From positions 111,694 to 175,693 of the forward strand of contig NZ_CANMDB010000011.1 in NCBI RefSeq assembly GCF_947496515.1: a stretch of 64,000 bases of DNA, in the 5' to 3' direction. The first letter of the stretch is position 1; each line of letters opens with the position of its first letter. Source of the stretch: an uncultured Roseobacter sp. GTDB lineage: Bacteria > Pseudomonadota > Alphaproteobacteria > Rhodobacterales > Rhodobacteraceae. This document shows positions 1 to 9,219 of this stretch, one piece after another. Under the pieces are notes generated by a model. That model was not told the DNA's origin. It saw only the letters and a list, made by a program, of their open reading frames with translations, and searched no databases. The position numbers and the translations under genes were made by a program.

Positions 1-71
1 CCCAGCCGCGCCGTGGCCTCGAAAGCCCGCAGGGCAGCGATCGACGGCAGATGGCGCGGCAGCCCGGACAT
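1..71 (-). CDS. LysR-family transcriptional regulator, N-terminus only (GcvA-like)
   Basis: Only the first 23 or so codons lie in the window; the gene runs off the left edge. The start is the ATG at 71-69. The peptide opens MSGLPRHLPSIAAL and continues into an RAFEATARLG stretch, the typical first helix of a LysR/GcvA-type winged-helix DNA-binding domain. It is divergent from glutaryl-CoA dehydrogenase across about 100 bp. LysR genes (often called gcdR) commonly sit next to gcdH in proteobacteria, so control of gcdH is the simplest inference. The effector domain is not visible. Confidence 0.75.
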   Translation of the reverse strand, partial: MSGLPRHLPSIAALRAFEATARL

Positions 72-169
72 ATGCGGTTTCCTCATGAATGGCAGAAAAA
101 ACCATCGTTAGTCTTTTGCCCCGCGATTTGCAATAATATGGTCGATCGCCACCCCCGAGGAGGACTGCC

Positions 170-1393
170 ATGAACATCGAGACACCCCTGCTGAAAGCCA
201 AGGATGCGCCGGATCTCGGCACCTTCGACTGGTCCGACCCCTTCCGTCTGAGCCAGCAACTGGCCGAAGACGAGCGCATGATCCAGGACAGCGCCCGCGC
301 CTACGCTCAGGAAAAGCTGCAACCCCGCGTGATTGAGGCTTACGAGAACGAAACCGTTGACGCGGGCATCTTCGCCGAGATGGGCGAGATGGGTCTGCTG
401 GGCGTCACCTGCCCCGAGGAATACGGCGGGCTGGGCGGCTCCTACGTCTCCTACGGTCTCGTCGCGCGCGAGGTCGAGCGGGTCGATTCAGGCTACCGCT
501 CCATGATGTCGGTGCAGTCCAGCCTCGTGATCTACCCGATCTACGCCTACGGCTCGGAGGCGCAGCGCCAGAAATACCTGCCGGGTCTCTGCGCGGGCAC
601 CCTGATCGGCTGCTTCGGCCTGACAGAGCCCGACGCGGGCTCCGATCCCGCGGGCATGAAGACCCGCGCCGAGAAGACTGCAAACGGCTACAAGCTGACA
701 GGGTCCAAGATGTGGATCTCCAACGCGCCTATCGCGGATGTCTTCGTCGTCTGGGCAAAATCGGAAGAGCACGGCGGCAAGATCCGCGGCTTCATCCTCG
801 AAAAGGGCATGAAGGGGCTCACCGCGCCCAAGGTCGGCAACAAGCTCAGCTTGCGCGCCTCAGTCACCGGCGAGATCGTGATGGACGGTGTCGAGGTGGG
901 CGAGGATGCGCTCTTGCCCAATGTCCAGGGGCTCAAGGGTCCTTTCGGGTGCCTCAACCGTGCGCGCTATGGCATCAGCTGGGGCACCATGGGGGCGGCG
1001 GAGTTCTGCTGGCACGCGGCGCGCCAATACGGGCTCGACCGGCACCAGTTCGGCAAACCGCTCGCAGGCACCCAGCTGTTCCAGAAGAAACTCGCCGACA
1101 TGCAGACCGAGATTGCCCTAGGGCTGCAGGCGTCGCTGCAGGTCGGTCGCCTGATGGATGCGGCCGAGGCCGCACCTGAGATGATCTCCATCGTCAAGCG
1201 CAACAACTGTGGCAAGGCGCTGGAGATCGCACGCCACGCCCGCGACATGCACGGCGGCAACGGCATCTCGGGTGAGTTCCAGGTGATCCGCCATATGATG
1301 AACCTGGAGACGGTCAACACCTACGAGGGCACCCACGACGTGCACGCGCTCATCCTGGGTCGGGCGCAGACGGGGATCCAGGCGTTTTTCTGA
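170..1393 (+). CDS. gcdH: Glutaryl-CoA dehydrogenase
   Basis: A 407-residue FAD-dependent acyl-CoA dehydrogenase that oxidises and decarboxylates glutaryl-CoA to crotonyl-CoA in lysine and tryptophan breakdown, passing electrons to electron-transfer flavoprotein. The N-terminal helical domain is followed by the flavin-contact motif [14 protein letters not shown] near residue 145 and the KMWISNAP segment. The catalytic glutamate is in [10 protein letters not shown] near residue 386, the position used by the glutaryl-CoA/isovaleryl group. Length is normal. The start follows GAGGAGG with good spacing. The divergent LysR gene supports the assignment over a generic acyl-CoA dehydrogenase. Confidence 0.9.
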   Translation: MNIETPLLKAKDAPDLGTFDWSDPFRLSQQLAEDERMIQDSARAYAQEKLQPRVIEAYENETVDAGIFAEMGEMGLLGVTCPEEYGGLGGSYVSYGLVAREVERVDSGYRSMMSVQSSLVIYPIYAYGSEAQRQKYLPGLCAGTLIGCFGLTEPDAGSDPAGMKTRAEKTANGYKLTGSKMWISNAPIADVFVVWAKSEEHGGKIRGFILEKGMKGLTAPKVGNKLSLRASVTGEIVMDGVEVGEDALLPNVQGLKGPFGCLNRARYGISWGTMGAAEFCWHAARQYGLDRHQFGKPLAGTQLFQKKLADMQTEIALGLQASLQVGRLMDAAEAAPEMISIVKRNNCGKALEIARHARDMHGGNGISGEFQVIRHMMNLETVNTYEGTHDVHALILGRAQTGIQAFF

Positions 1394-1469
1394 CACGCCC
1401 CGGCGGGCGGTAATCGGACCGTCCCGCGCCCGTCTCGACAATCGCGGCAAATGCGGTAAAGACGGGACC

Positions 1470-2075
1470 ATGACCTTGTCCGCCTCCGACGCCAACCGCG
1501 ACGTCTACGAACGTCAGGCCGCCGCCTTCGATGGTCAACGCTCCCGCGCGTTGTTCGAGGCGCGCTGGCTGGCCCGCTTTGCCGCCTGCCTGCCCGATGG
1601 CGCCCGCGTGCTCGATCTCGGCTGCGGCGCGGGCGAGCCCATTGCCCGCTGGTTCATGGCCGAAGGGTTCCGGGTCACCGGCGTGGACTACGCCGACGCG
1701 ATGCTCGACATCGCCCGCGCCCGCTGGCCCGACGGTGACTGGCGGCAGGGGGATATGCGCAGCCTCGATCTGGGCGCGCGGTTTGACGGCCTGATCGCCT
1801 GGGACAGCTTCTTTCACCTCACCCCGGACGAGCAGCGCGCCTGCATCACGCGCATGGCGGCGCATCTTTTACCCGGCGGGACGCTGATGCTGACCGTGGG
1901 GCCGGAGGCGGGTGAGCGCCACGGCACCGTCGGGGGAGAGCCCGTCTATCACGCGTCTCTCTCGCCCGCGGGCTATGCGAGCTGTCTGGAGGAGAACGGC
2001 CTGCGTCTCACCGGGTTTCTCGCCGAGGACGCCGAGACGGACAGCCACAGCGTTCTGATGGCGCGCAAGCTCTGA
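1470..2075 (+). CDS. Class I SAM-dependent methyltransferase
   Basis: A 201-residue Rossmann-fold methyltransferase. Motif [12 protein letters not shown], lies near residues 45-55, followed by [15 protein letters not shown], whose acidic residue should hold the ribose of S-adenosylmethionine. The segment around [15 protein letters not shown] resembles small-molecule methyltransferases of the UbiE/methyltransferase-11 group. The substrate cannot be read from the sequence. It starts 76 bp after gcdH on the same strand and ends just before a strong palindrome, so it may be the last gene of that transcript. Confidence 0.8.
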   Translation: MTLSASDANRDVYERQAAAFDGQRSRALFEARWLARFAACLPDGARVLDLGCGAGEPIARWFMAEGFRVTGVDYADAMLDIARARWPDGDWRQGDMRSLDLGARFDGLIAWDSFFHLTPDEQRACITRMAAHLLPGGTLMLTVGPEAGERHGTVGGEPVYHASLSPAGYASCLEENGLRLTGFLAEDAETDSHSVLMARKL

Positions 2076-2082
2076 GCCGGGA

Positions 2083-2218
2083 CAAGGGCCCGCGCGGGCC
2101 CTTGGGCGCCGGTATCAAACCTCTGGCCCCCAGGCAGCCGTCACGCTATCCGCGGCATATCAGGGCCGGTGTTGTTCCTGTGGCCTGCCGCGGTGCGAAG
2201 GGTCCGCGCGGACCCTTC
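2083..2218. repeat. Pair of 22-bp perfect palindromes
   Basis: Two near-identical 22-bp palindromes lie at 2083-2104 and 2197-2218. Each half-site is AAGGG(C/T)CCGC flanked by C or G. The first begins 7 bp after the methyltransferase stop codon and probably acts as its transcription terminator, although no long T-run follows. The second is an independent copy about 90 bp further on. Together with the array at 2277-2315 they occupy most of the non-coding stretch 2076-2402. I see no gene there. Confidence 0.7.
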
Positions 2219-2276
2219 CGCGCCCGTTAACGCTGTCGCGCCTCAAGGCGAAAGAAGCGCCAAAACCGACCCGTGC

Positions 2277-2315
2277 ACCGACGCAATACCGACGTGGTAC
2301 CGACGTTCTACCGAC
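2277..2315. repeat. 11-bp tandem array, unit ACCGACGNNNT (4 copies)
   Basis: Four direct repeats begin at 2277, 2288, 2299 and 2310. Each starts ACCGAC and the period is exactly 11 bp; the units read ACCGACGCAAT, ACCGACGTGGT, ACCGACGTTCT and a partial ACCGACAGGGG. The core is fixed and the last four bases vary. An 11-bp period puts each core on nearly the same face of the helix, which suggests protein binding rather than slippage. A second array of the same design is at 29511-29561. Confidence 0.75.
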
Positions 2316-2402
2316 AGGGGATCCGGCTTGTTTTAAAGGCTCTTCCGGCCCTTTGGGCGAAGACTACTCACGCCGTTGCGCGCACGCTCCGGTAAGGTCT
2401 CG

Positions 2403-3641
2403 TCAGCCGCTCTCCCGCGGTGCCGGGGCACCGCCTTCAAACGCATTGCCGTGCACGTAGTCGCAGGGCGCTTCCTGCATCTCCAGATGCAAGGCTGTCC
2501 CGGTATAGGGGTGTGCGCGGGCCAGCGCTTCGTCCACCTCGATCCCGAGCCCCGGCGCCTCCGGCGGGGTCACGAAACCGTCCTCCACCCGGATGCTGCC
2601 CCGGATCAACGCACCGTGAAACGGTGTCTCGATGGTCTCGATCATCAAGAGGTTGGGCAGGCTCGCGGCAAGCTGCACATTCGCCGCCCATTCCACCGGT
2701 CCGGCGTAGAGATGCGGGGCCACCTGCGCGTTGTAAACCTCTGCCAGTGTTGCGATTTTCTTGGCCTCCCAGATCCCGCCCGCGCGGCCCAGAGCGGGCT
2801 GCAGGATGCTCGCCGCCCCGCTGCGCAGCACAGGGGCAAACTCGGCCTTGGTGCAGAGCCGCTCTCCGGTCGCAATGGGAATGCGCACGCCCGCCGCCAC
2901 CTTCGCCATCTCACCCACCGCATCGGGGGGCACGGGTTCCTCGAACCAAAGCGGGGCGTAGGGTTCCAGCGCCTGACCCAGCCGGATCGCGCCCGCGGTG
3001 GTGAACTGCCCGTGCGTGCCGAAAAGCAGATCCGCCCGGTCCCCCACCGCGCCCCGGATAGCCCGGCAAAAAGCCACTGATTGCGCAATGTCGCGCATCC
3101 CCGGCATGTGCCCGCCCCGCAGGGTGTAGGGGCCCGCCGGGTCAAACTTCACCGCCGTATATCCTCTTGAAATACAGTCACTTGCAGCCTCGGCTGCCAT
3201 CTCTGGCGAGGTCCAGAAATCATCTGGATTGTGCTGCGGCAGCGGGTACAGATAGGTATAGGCGCGGATACGGTCGTTCATCCGCCCGCCCAGCAGCGCC
3301 CAGACCGGTCGCTCGCGCGCCTTGCCCAGAATGTCCCAGCAGGCGATCTCCAGCCCGGAAAACGCGCCCATCACCGTGGGGTCCGGTCTCTGGGTAAAAC
3401 CCGAGGAATAGGCGCGGCGGAACATCAGCTCGATGTTCTCGGCGCTCTCGCCCGCCATGTGCCGCGCAAAGACATCCTCGATCACCTTGCGCATGGCCTC
3501 GGGGCCCACGGCAGCGGCGTAGCACTCGCCCCAGCCGGTGATCCCGTCCGCCGTCGTCAGCTTTACCAGGATCCAGTAGCGCCCGCCCCATCCCGGGGCA
3601 GGGGGCGCCGTCACGATGATGTCGAGGTCCTTGAGACGCAT
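2403..3641 (-). CDS. Mandelate racemase/muconate lactonizing enzyme family protein
   Basis: A 412-residue enolase-superfamily enzyme, probably an acid-sugar dehydratase or related lyase. The capping domain is residues 1 to about 125 (WGECYAAAVGPEAM), followed by a TIM barrel. KFDP (near 165), FEEP (E234), ATGER (E260) and APHLYAG (H310) match barrel catalytic or metal positions. Where dehydratases usually show an Asp-x-His metal ligand, this protein reads GTHG (near 208-211). The start at 3641 is chosen because AGGAAG precedes it; the open frame continues upstream without support. It lies 14 bp after the alcohol dehydrogenase. The substrate is unknown. Confidence 0.8.
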   Translation of the reverse strand: MRLKDLDIIVTAPPAPGWGGRYWILVKLTTADGITGWGECYAAAVGPEAMRKVIEDVFARHMAGESAENIELMFRRAYSSGFTQRPDPTVMGAFSGLEIACWDILGKARERPVWALLGGRMNDRIRAYTYLYPLPQHNPDDFWTSPEMAAEAASDCISRGYTAVKFDPAGPYTLRGGHMPGMRDIAQSVAFCRAIRGAVGDRADLLFGTHGQFTTAGAIRLGQALEPYAPLWFEEPVPPDAVGEMAKVAAGVRIPIATGERLCTKAEFAPVLRSGAASILQPALGRAGGIWEAKKIATLAEVYNAQVAPHLYAGPVEWAANVQLAASLPNLLMIETIETPFHGALIRGSIRVEDGFVTPPEAPGLGIEVDEALARAHPYTGTALHLEMQEAPCDYVHGNAFEGGAPAPRESG

Positions 3642-3655
3642 GATCTTCCTTTCGC

Positions 3656-4762
3656 TCAGCCTTGGCGCGCGCTCTGTCCCAGCAGGATCACATTGCGCCG
3701 TGCCGCGCCCGTCTTGGTGTCGGCAATGGCGTCGTTGATCTGGTCCAGCCGCCAGCGACCGGAGATCAGCGCATCCAGTTCCAGCCGCCCCTGCGCATAC
3801 AGATCCATCATCCACGGGATGTCCCGCTGGATCACCACATCACCCATCTTGGAGCCGATCATGCCCTGACCCAAGGCTGCCAGGACGACCGGTTCATAGG
3901 TCGCGCTTGCCCCCACATGCGGCATGCCGACCATGATCACCTTGCCACCGGGTCCCAGAAAGCGCGGCGCCTGATCGTAGGCGGGGATGGCACCGACGGT
4001 CACGATCACCGCATCGGCCCCGCGCCCGCCAAGCGCCGCCCGCACCGCGCGCCAGGGTTTGGGCTCGGTGGCCAGAACACCGCCCGTCGCACCGAATTCC
4101 GCCGCGATTTCAAGCTTTTCCGCGCTGAGATCTACCGCGACAATCCGCCGTGCGCCCGCGATCCGCGCGCCCTGAATGGCGTTGAGCCCGACACCACCGG
4201 CGCCGACGACGACCACATCCTGCCCCGCGCGCAACCGGGCGGCGTTGACCACGGCACCGACGCCCGTGATCACACCGCAGGCCACCAGACAGGCGGCCTC
4301 CTTCGGAACATCCGACGCGATCCGGACCACCTGGCTTTGCGCAACCACGACCTTTTCGGCAAACGCACCGCAGGCCATGGCCTGATGCAATGTGCCGCCC
4401 TCGGCGGTGGTGATCGGTCCCTTGTCGCCGTCATAGTGCGTCTCGCAGATCGTCGGTGCACCGCCCGCGCAGCTGGGACAACTGCCGCAGGCCCGGATCA
4501 GCGTCACCACGACGCTGTCGCCCGGTGCGACCCCTTCCACGCCCGGCCCGACCGCGCTGATCACGCCCGCGGCCTCATGCCCGTAGACCGCTGGCAGCGA
4601 CCCACCCCAGGCGCCTTCCGCATAGGAGATGTCCGAATGGCAGATGGCGACCGCATCGAGCGTCACCTCCACTTCGCCCATCTCGGGGGCGCGCAGCCGG
4701 ATGTCCTCAATCGTCAGCGGTGCGCCGAAGCGGTGACATACTGCGGCCTTGATGGTCTGCAT
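3656..4762 (-). CDS. Zinc-dependent alcohol dehydrogenase (MDR superfamily)
   Basis: A 368-residue medium-chain dehydrogenase/reductase. The catalytic zinc site is given by AICHSD (about residues 38-43), GHEAAG and the distal Cys in LVACGVITG. A four-cysteine structural zinc lobe appears as CGSCPSCAGG followed by TIC. The nucleotide-binding motif is GAGGVGLNAIQGA, followed by VAVDLS, whose Asp favours NAD(H). It resembles the class III/formaldehyde dehydrogenase-like branch. It probably oxidises an alcohol in the same catabolic pathway as the enolase-superfamily gene 14 bp downstream. Confidence 0.85.
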   Translation of the reverse strand: MQTIKAAVCHRFGAPLTIEDIRLRAPEMGEVEVTLDAVAICHSDISYAEGAWGGSLPAVYGHEAAGVISAVGPGVEGVAPGDSVVVTLIRACGSCPSCAGGAPTICETHYDGDKGPITTAEGGTLHQAMACGAFAEKVVVAQSQVVRIASDVPKEAACLVACGVITGVGAVVNAARLRAGQDVVVVGAGGVGLNAIQGARIAGARRIVAVDLSAEKLEIAAEFGATGGVLATEPKPWRAVRAALGGRGADAVIVTVGAIPAYDQAPRFLGPGGKVIMVGMPHVGASATYEPVVLAALGQGMIGSKMGDVVIQRDIPWMMDLYAQGRLELDALISGRWRLDQINDAIADTKTGAARRNVILLGQSARQG

Positions 4763-4871
4763 AGGGGGCGTCTCTTCTCAGGGGTGCGCGGCAGCGCGGA
4801 TCCTGTCACGGTGCCGCGATCACCGGGCCAGATGCAAGACGATAAGCGCAGCGCATTCGGTCTGCGCGACC

Positions 4872-6089
4872 CTAGGGTGCAGGCCGTTGTCGCGCAGCGC
4901 GGGGCGGGTAGGCCAGAAAAACGCCAAGACCCGCCGCGATCAACCCGGCTGACAGCAGGAACGGCGCACCGGGCAGCACCATCGCCGCCTCAGGCCCCGT
5001 AAAGGCGGCGAAGGTTGCCGTCATCACCAGAGGCGACAGGATCATCGCCAGCGCCATCAGGGAGGTGAGTGCGCCCTGCAACTCACCCTGCGCGTCCGGC
5101 CCCACCGTGCGCGACATAAGCCCTTGCAGCGCAGGCGTTATCACCGCCGCCAGCGCTGCCAGCGGCGTCAGGATCAGCGCCACAGTGCCGCTGCTCACAA
5201 AGGCCAGTGCGATGAAGGCCCCGATGTCAAAGAGGTGCCCGTAGATCACTGTGCCGCGGTCGCCCAGCACGCGCAGGATGGGCCGGATCAACCCGCCCTG
5301 AACAACGGCCATCATGATCCCGAAGAGCGCGAGGCTCAGCCCGATGGTCGCAGGTTCCCAGCCGAAACGCGCTTTGCCAAAGTAGGACCAGATCGCCGGA
5401 TAGACCATGAACGCCACCTGATAGAGAAAGAACACCATCAGCAGCGGCCCCAGCCCCGGCAGGCGGCGCAAATGGCGCAGGCTGCCCAGCGGGTTGGCGC
5501 GTGACAGCTGGAAAGGACGGCGGATGGCATCCGTCACCGTTTCGCGCAGCACAAAAAATCCGAAGACTGCGTTGAGTGCTGCCAGCGCTGCGGCAGCGAG
5601 AAAGGGCGCCCGGGTGCCTGCCTCGGCCAGCAGCCCGCCCAGGAGCGGCCCCAGCACGAAGCCCACGCCAAAGGCCGCCCCGATCAGCCCGAAATTGGCT
5701 GCGCGTTGCTCAGGCGCGGAGATATCGGCCATATAGGCGTTGGCCGTCGATTGCGTGGCCGCGGTAATGCCGCCCACCACACGCCCGGCCAGCAGCAGCC
5801 AGATGCTGCCGGCCACCGCCATGACCAGATAGTCGAGCGCCATGACCACGAGCGACATCAGCAGCACGGGTCGTCGCCCGAACCGGTCCGAAATTCCGCC
5901 GATGACCGGACCAAAGAGAAACTGCATCACCGCGAAACTGGTGGACAGAACCCCACCCCAAAGTGCTGCGGTGCCCAGATCGACATCGCGCACCTCCTGC
6001 AGCAGATCCGGCATGACGGGGATGATCAGCCCGATCCCCATGGCATCCAGCATCACGGTGATCAGGATGAAGACAATCGGCGCGCGCAT
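4872..6089 (-). CDS. MFS efflux transporter, TetA-like
   Basis: A 405-residue inner-membrane protein with about 12 hydrophobic segments. The N-terminal region IVFILITVMLDAMGIGLIIP and the loop motif GGISDRFGRRP (motif A between segments 2 and 3) match the TCR/Tet branch of drug:proton antiporters. The gene starts 3 bp after pcaB stops, in the middle of a catabolic operon. It may therefore export or import a pathway compound rather than an antibiotic. No resistance phenotype can be inferred. Confidence 0.8.
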   Translation of the reverse strand: MRAPIVFILITVMLDAMGIGLIIPVMPDLLQEVRDVDLGTAALWGGVLSTSFAVMQFLFGPVIGGISDRFGRRPVLLMSLVVMALDYLVMAVAGSIWLLLAGRVVGGITAATQSTANAYMADISAPEQRAANFGLIGAAFGVGFVLGPLLGGLLAEAGTRAPFLAAAALAALNAVFGFFVLRETVTDAIRRPFQLSRANPLGSLRHLRRLPGLGPLLMVFFLYQVAFMVYPAIWSYFGKARFGWEPATIGLSLALFGIMMAVVQGGLIRPILRVLGDRGTVIYGHLFDIGAFIALAFVSSGTVALILTPLAALAAVITPALQGLMSRTVGPDAQGELQGALTSLMALAMILSPLVMTATFAAFTGPEAAMVLPGAPFLLSAGLIAAGLGVFLAYPPRAARQRPAP

Positions 6090-6092
6090 GCC

Positions 6093-7412
6093 CTAGCCAG
6101 CCCGCGCACGGGCAACAAAGGCCCGCGCCTCCTGCGGTGCCTGACCCAGCTGCGCGCCGGGATCGAACAGATCCGCGGGCAGATCGGGGTGGCGCGCGCG
6201 GGCGAGCTCCGCCAGGGGTGTGCCACTTTCCAGCGCCGACTGGCAGAGCGCGGTGGCAGCCTCCTTTGCCGCCAAGCGCGGCAGGGTGGTGGCCAGCGCA
6301 AAGCTCAGCGCCTCGGCGTGGCACAGCCCCCCGCGTATGGTCTCAGCCATGCGGTCGGGGACGGGGCGCAGACCTGCGGTGATGGCCCGGGCCTGGTGCA
6401 GTGCCGCGGCCGTGCCCAGCACGATCTGGGGCAAGGCCATCCATTCGGTGAACCAGGCGGTGCCATCGCGCTGGTGCTGGTGCACCGCGCCTGCCTGCAG
6501 CGCGCCCATCAGACCGTGGGTCTGCCGCGACAGGGCGACCAGCAGCGACGGACCGACCGGGTTCCTCTTTTGGGGCATGGTGGAGGATGCACCGGTGCCA
6601 TCGAGGCGCACCTCCGCCACGTCGCTGCTGCTCAGCGCGATCAGGCTTTCGCCCATGCCGGCCAATGCGGCGCTGACCTGTCCCATCCAAGCTGCGATGC
6701 GCAGGATGGGCCCTCGGTCCGTGTGCCAACTGCGCCCGGGATCGCCGAGGCCCAGCCCGTCGGCGAGTGCTGCGCGCATGGCAGGGGCCTCGGACCCAAA
6801 GGCAGCTGCCGTGCCCGCGGCCCCTGACAGCGATACCCACAGGCTCGACGCGCGCAGCCCCGGCAGCGCGTCGCGCGCATCCAGCAGCGGCATTCCCCAT
6901 TGCGCGAGCACGGCACCCCAACTGGTGGGTGTGGCGTGCTGGCCGTAGGTGCGCGCGGCCATGGGCAGCGCGGCATGCGCGTCGGCCTGATCGGCGAGGC
7001 TGCGGATGATCACGCCCAGGTCCTCTTCTGCCAGGAGCAGCGCCTGCCGCAGGCGCAGCATAAGCCCTGTATCCATGATGTCCTGCGAGGTCGCGCCCCA
7101 GTGGATGTATTGCGCGTGCTCGGGCGCTTTCATCTCCGCCCGGAAGGCCGCCACCAGCGCAGGGATGCAGACGCCGTCCTGACCCGTGGCCGCTGCCAGC
7201 GCGCCGGGATCGATCTGGATCTCCAGCCCGGCGCGGTGGATCGCCGCGGCACTCACCTCCGGGATGATGCCGTGCGCGCCCTGCGCCCGTGCCAATGCCC
7301 CCTCGACCAGCAGCATCGCGCGCAGTGCGGCACTGTCGGTAAAGAGCCGCCCCGTCTCTCCGGTCGCGCAGAACTGCGCAAAAAGCGGGCTGTCAAAGAC
7401 GCTCGCAGCCAT
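6093..7412 (-). CDS. pcaB: 3-carboxy-cis,cis-muconate cycloisomerase
   Basis: A 439-residue member of the fumarase/aspartase superfamily that lactonises 3-carboxy-cis,cis-muconate in the protocatechuate branch of the beta-ketoadipate pathway. The superfamily signature GASSTMPQKRNPV is present, with YIHWGATSQDIMDT and AARTYGQHATPTSWG upstream, the pattern of PcaB rather than adenylosuccinate lyase. Length is normal for bacterial PcaB. pcaD lies 19 bp upstream in the same transcript. The protocatechuate dioxygenase genes pcaHG and the decarboxylase gene pcaC are not in the window. Confidence 0.88.
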   Translation of the reverse strand: MAASVFDSPLFAQFCATGETGRLFTDSAALRAMLLVEGALARAQGAHGIIPEVSAAAIHRAGLEIQIDPGALAAATGQDGVCIPALVAAFRAEMKAPEHAQYIHWGATSQDIMDTGLMLRLRQALLLAEEDLGVIIRSLADQADAHAALPMAARTYGQHATPTSWGAVLAQWGMPLLDARDALPGLRASSLWVSLSGAAGTAAAFGSEAPAMRAALADGLGLGDPGRSWHTDRGPILRIAAWMGQVSAALAGMGESLIALSSSDVAEVRLDGTGASSTMPQKRNPVGPSLLVALSRQTHGLMGALQAGAVHQHQRDGTAWFTEWMALPQIVLGTAAALHQARAITAGLRPVPDRMAETIRGGLCHAEALSFALATTLPRLAAKEAATALCQSALESGTPLAELARARHPDLPADLFDPGAQLGQAPQEARAFVARARAG

Positions 7413-7431
7413 CGCTCAGGCGGTCCTGCGG

Positions 7432-8220
7432 TCAGACATGGCCCACCTCGCCCAGAAACTCAGACAGCAGGGCGGCGTATTCTTCCGGTTTCTCCACACA
7501 CGGCAGATGCCCCGCCCCGCGGATCACGGCACAGCGGCTGCCGGGGATCAGCCCCACTGTTTCGCGCACCAGATCGGGCGGGGTGGAGCCGTCCTCCGTG
7601 CCCGCGATGCCCAGGGTCGGCAGGCGCAGCCCGGCGGTGGTGCTGTAGAAATCCGTGCCCGAGATGGCCGCGCAGCAGCCTGCATAGCCCGCGTCCGGCT
7701 GCCGGGCCAGCATGGTGCGCCAGAGCGCCAGCTCCGGCTGTGACAGGAACGCCCGGCCGAACCACCGTTCCATCACCGCATCCGCCAAGGCCTCGATCCC
7801 GTCCTGCTCCACCGTCGTGATCCGCTCCGACCACATCTCGGGTGTGGCGATCTTGGCCGCGGTGTTCGACAGGACCATCGCGCGGATCAGGTCGAGCCGT
7901 TTGACCGCCAGACCTTGTGCGATCATCCCGCCGATCGACAGCCCCACGAACACGCAATCGCGGACCTCCAGATGATCGAGCAGGCTTTCCGTATCGCTGA
8001 TCAGCGCGCCCATGGTGTAGGGGGCGGGCGGGCAGTCTGACAGCCCGTGTCCGCGTTTGTCGAACCGGATGATCCGCAGCCCCGGCGGCAGCAGCGGCAG
8101 GATCCCGTCCCAGAGCCGCAGATCGGTGCCCAGCGAATTGGCAAAGACCACCGGCGCGCCATCCTCCGGCCCGTCGACCCGGTAGTGCAGGCGCACGGCA
8201 CCCCCGTCAAAGACCCTCAT
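7432..8220 (-). CDS. pcaD: 3-oxoadipate enol-lactonase
   Basis: A 262-residue alpha/beta hydrolase that hydrolyses 3-oxoadipate enol-lactone to 3-oxoadipate. The nucleophile elbow is GLSIGG with Ser95. The oxyanion region FANSLGTDLRLWD and the segment RFDKRGHGLSD are characteristic of PcaD. The C-terminal catalytic His is in RGAGHLPCVE. Its ATG overlaps the TGA of the upstream dehydratase gene, and pcaB follows, so the three are probably co-translated. Confidence 0.88.
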   Translation of the reverse strand: MRVFDGGAVRLHYRVDGPEDGAPVVFANSLGTDLRLWDGILPLLPPGLRIIRFDKRGHGLSDCPPAPYTMGALISDTESLLDHLEVRDCVFVGLSIGGMIAQGLAVKRLDLIRAMVLSNTAAKIATPEMWSERITTVEQDGIEALADAVMERWFGRAFLSQPELALWRTMLARQPDAGYAGCCAAISGTDFYSTTAGLRLPTLGIAGTEDGSTPPDLVRETVGLIPGSRCAVIRGAGHLPCVEKPEEYAALLSEFLGEVGHV

Positions 8221-9218
8221 GCGGCATCTCCACGGCGCAGGGGCGGTGCCGGCGTCGCCAAGGCCTGCGCGAAGACATCCGCATCCACATTGCCGCCCGA
8301 TATGGTGACGATGACGTCCTGGCGCGCGATCTGATCAGCGTGAAAAAGAGCGGCGGCCAGCGCCACGGCGCCACCGGGTTCGGCCACCAGCTTCAGCCGG
8401 CTCCAGGCAAGGGCCACGGCCTGCAGGGCCTCGTCTTCGGTGACGACAAGACCGGGCCCGGCCAGCCGTTTCAGGATCGGAAAGGTCAGATCACCGGGCT
8501 GCGGACTGATGATCGCGTCACACAGGCTGCCCGACAGCTTCGCATTCCGCTCGATCCGGCCCGAGCGGAGCGAGCGCGCCACATCGTCGAACCCCGCCGG
8601 TTCCGCCGGGCGCACCCGCAGCCCCGGCGCGTCCGCTTCCAGCGCCAAAGCGATGCCCGAGGTAAAGCCGCCCCCGCCACAGCAGACAATGACATCCGCC
8701 GCGCCGATCCCTTCCTTTGCGGCCTGGGCGGCAATCTCCAGCCCGGTCGTGCCCTGTCCCGCGATCACAAAGGGGTCGTCGTAGGGTTTGATCAGGCTCA
8801 GCCCGCGCGCTTCGGTCAGCTGCGCACCGATGGCGGCGCGGTCCTCCCCGCCGGGACGATCGTAGAGCACGACCTCCGCCCCCAAGGCGCGGGTGTTGTC
8901 GATCTTCATGCGCGGCGCATCCTCGGGCATGATGATGACCGCCGGAACACCGTGCATCCGCGCGGCCAGCGCGACACCCTGCGCGTGGTTGCCGCTGGAA
9001 AAGGCAATGACCCCGCGCCGCCGCACGTCCTCAGGCAGCGCCGAGACCGCAGACCACGCACCGCGAAACTTAAAACTGCCGGTATGCTGCAGGCACTCGG
9101 GCTTGATCCAGACGCGGCGGCCCGCGATCTCATCCAGAAAAGGAGAACTCAGCAGCGGTGTCCGGCGGATCTGGCCCCGCCCGCGGTCTGCGGCGGCCCG
9201 GATCATTTCGATATTCAT
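8217..9218 (-). CDS. Threonine/serine dehydratase-like PLP enzyme (fold type II)
   Basis: A 333-residue pyridoxal-phosphate enzyme of the threonine dehydratase/serine racemase group. The Schiff-base lysine is K50 in TGSFKFRG. The phosphate-binding glycine loop is CCGGGGFTSG, and SSGNHAQG is the substrate-contact motif. There is no C-terminal ACT regulatory domain, so it matches the catabolic rather than the biosynthetic type. The start at 9218 follows AAGGAGGATG; a longer frame upstream lacks support. Its role beside pca genes is unclear: deamination of threonine or serine, or of a hydroxy-amino acid made in this pathway. Confidence 0.82.
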   Translation of the reverse strand: MNIEMIRAAADRGRGQIRRTPLLSSPFLDEIAGRRVWIKPECLQHTGSFKFRGAWSAVSALPEDVRRRGVIAFSSGNHAQGVALAARMHGVPAVIIMPEDAPRMKIDNTRALGAEVVLYDRPGGEDRAAIGAQLTEARGLSLIKPYDDPFVIAGQGTTGLEIAAQAAKEGIGAADVIVCCGGGGFTSGIALALEADAPGLRVRPAEPAGFDDVARSLRSGRIERNAKLSGSLCDAIISPQPGDLTFPILKRLAGPGLVVTEDEALQAVALAWSRLKLVAEPGGAVALAAALFHADQIARQDVIVTISGGNVDADVFAQALATPAPPLRRGDAA

Positions 9219-9219
9219 G

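Noticed and set aside
2277..2315. Possible CRISPR array or plasmid iterons
   Set aside because: Units are 11 bp without separate spacers, there are no cas or rep genes, and the same array recurs inside an operon.
3662..5002. 446-codon frame opposite the alcohol dehydrogenase
   Set aside because: Shadow frame with His/Asp/Arg-rich composition and no motif; the dehydrogenase is unambiguous.
4872..6089. Acquired tetracycline-resistance gene
   Set aside because: It is embedded in a chromosomal catabolic operon with matching base composition; only family resemblance to TetA is seen.
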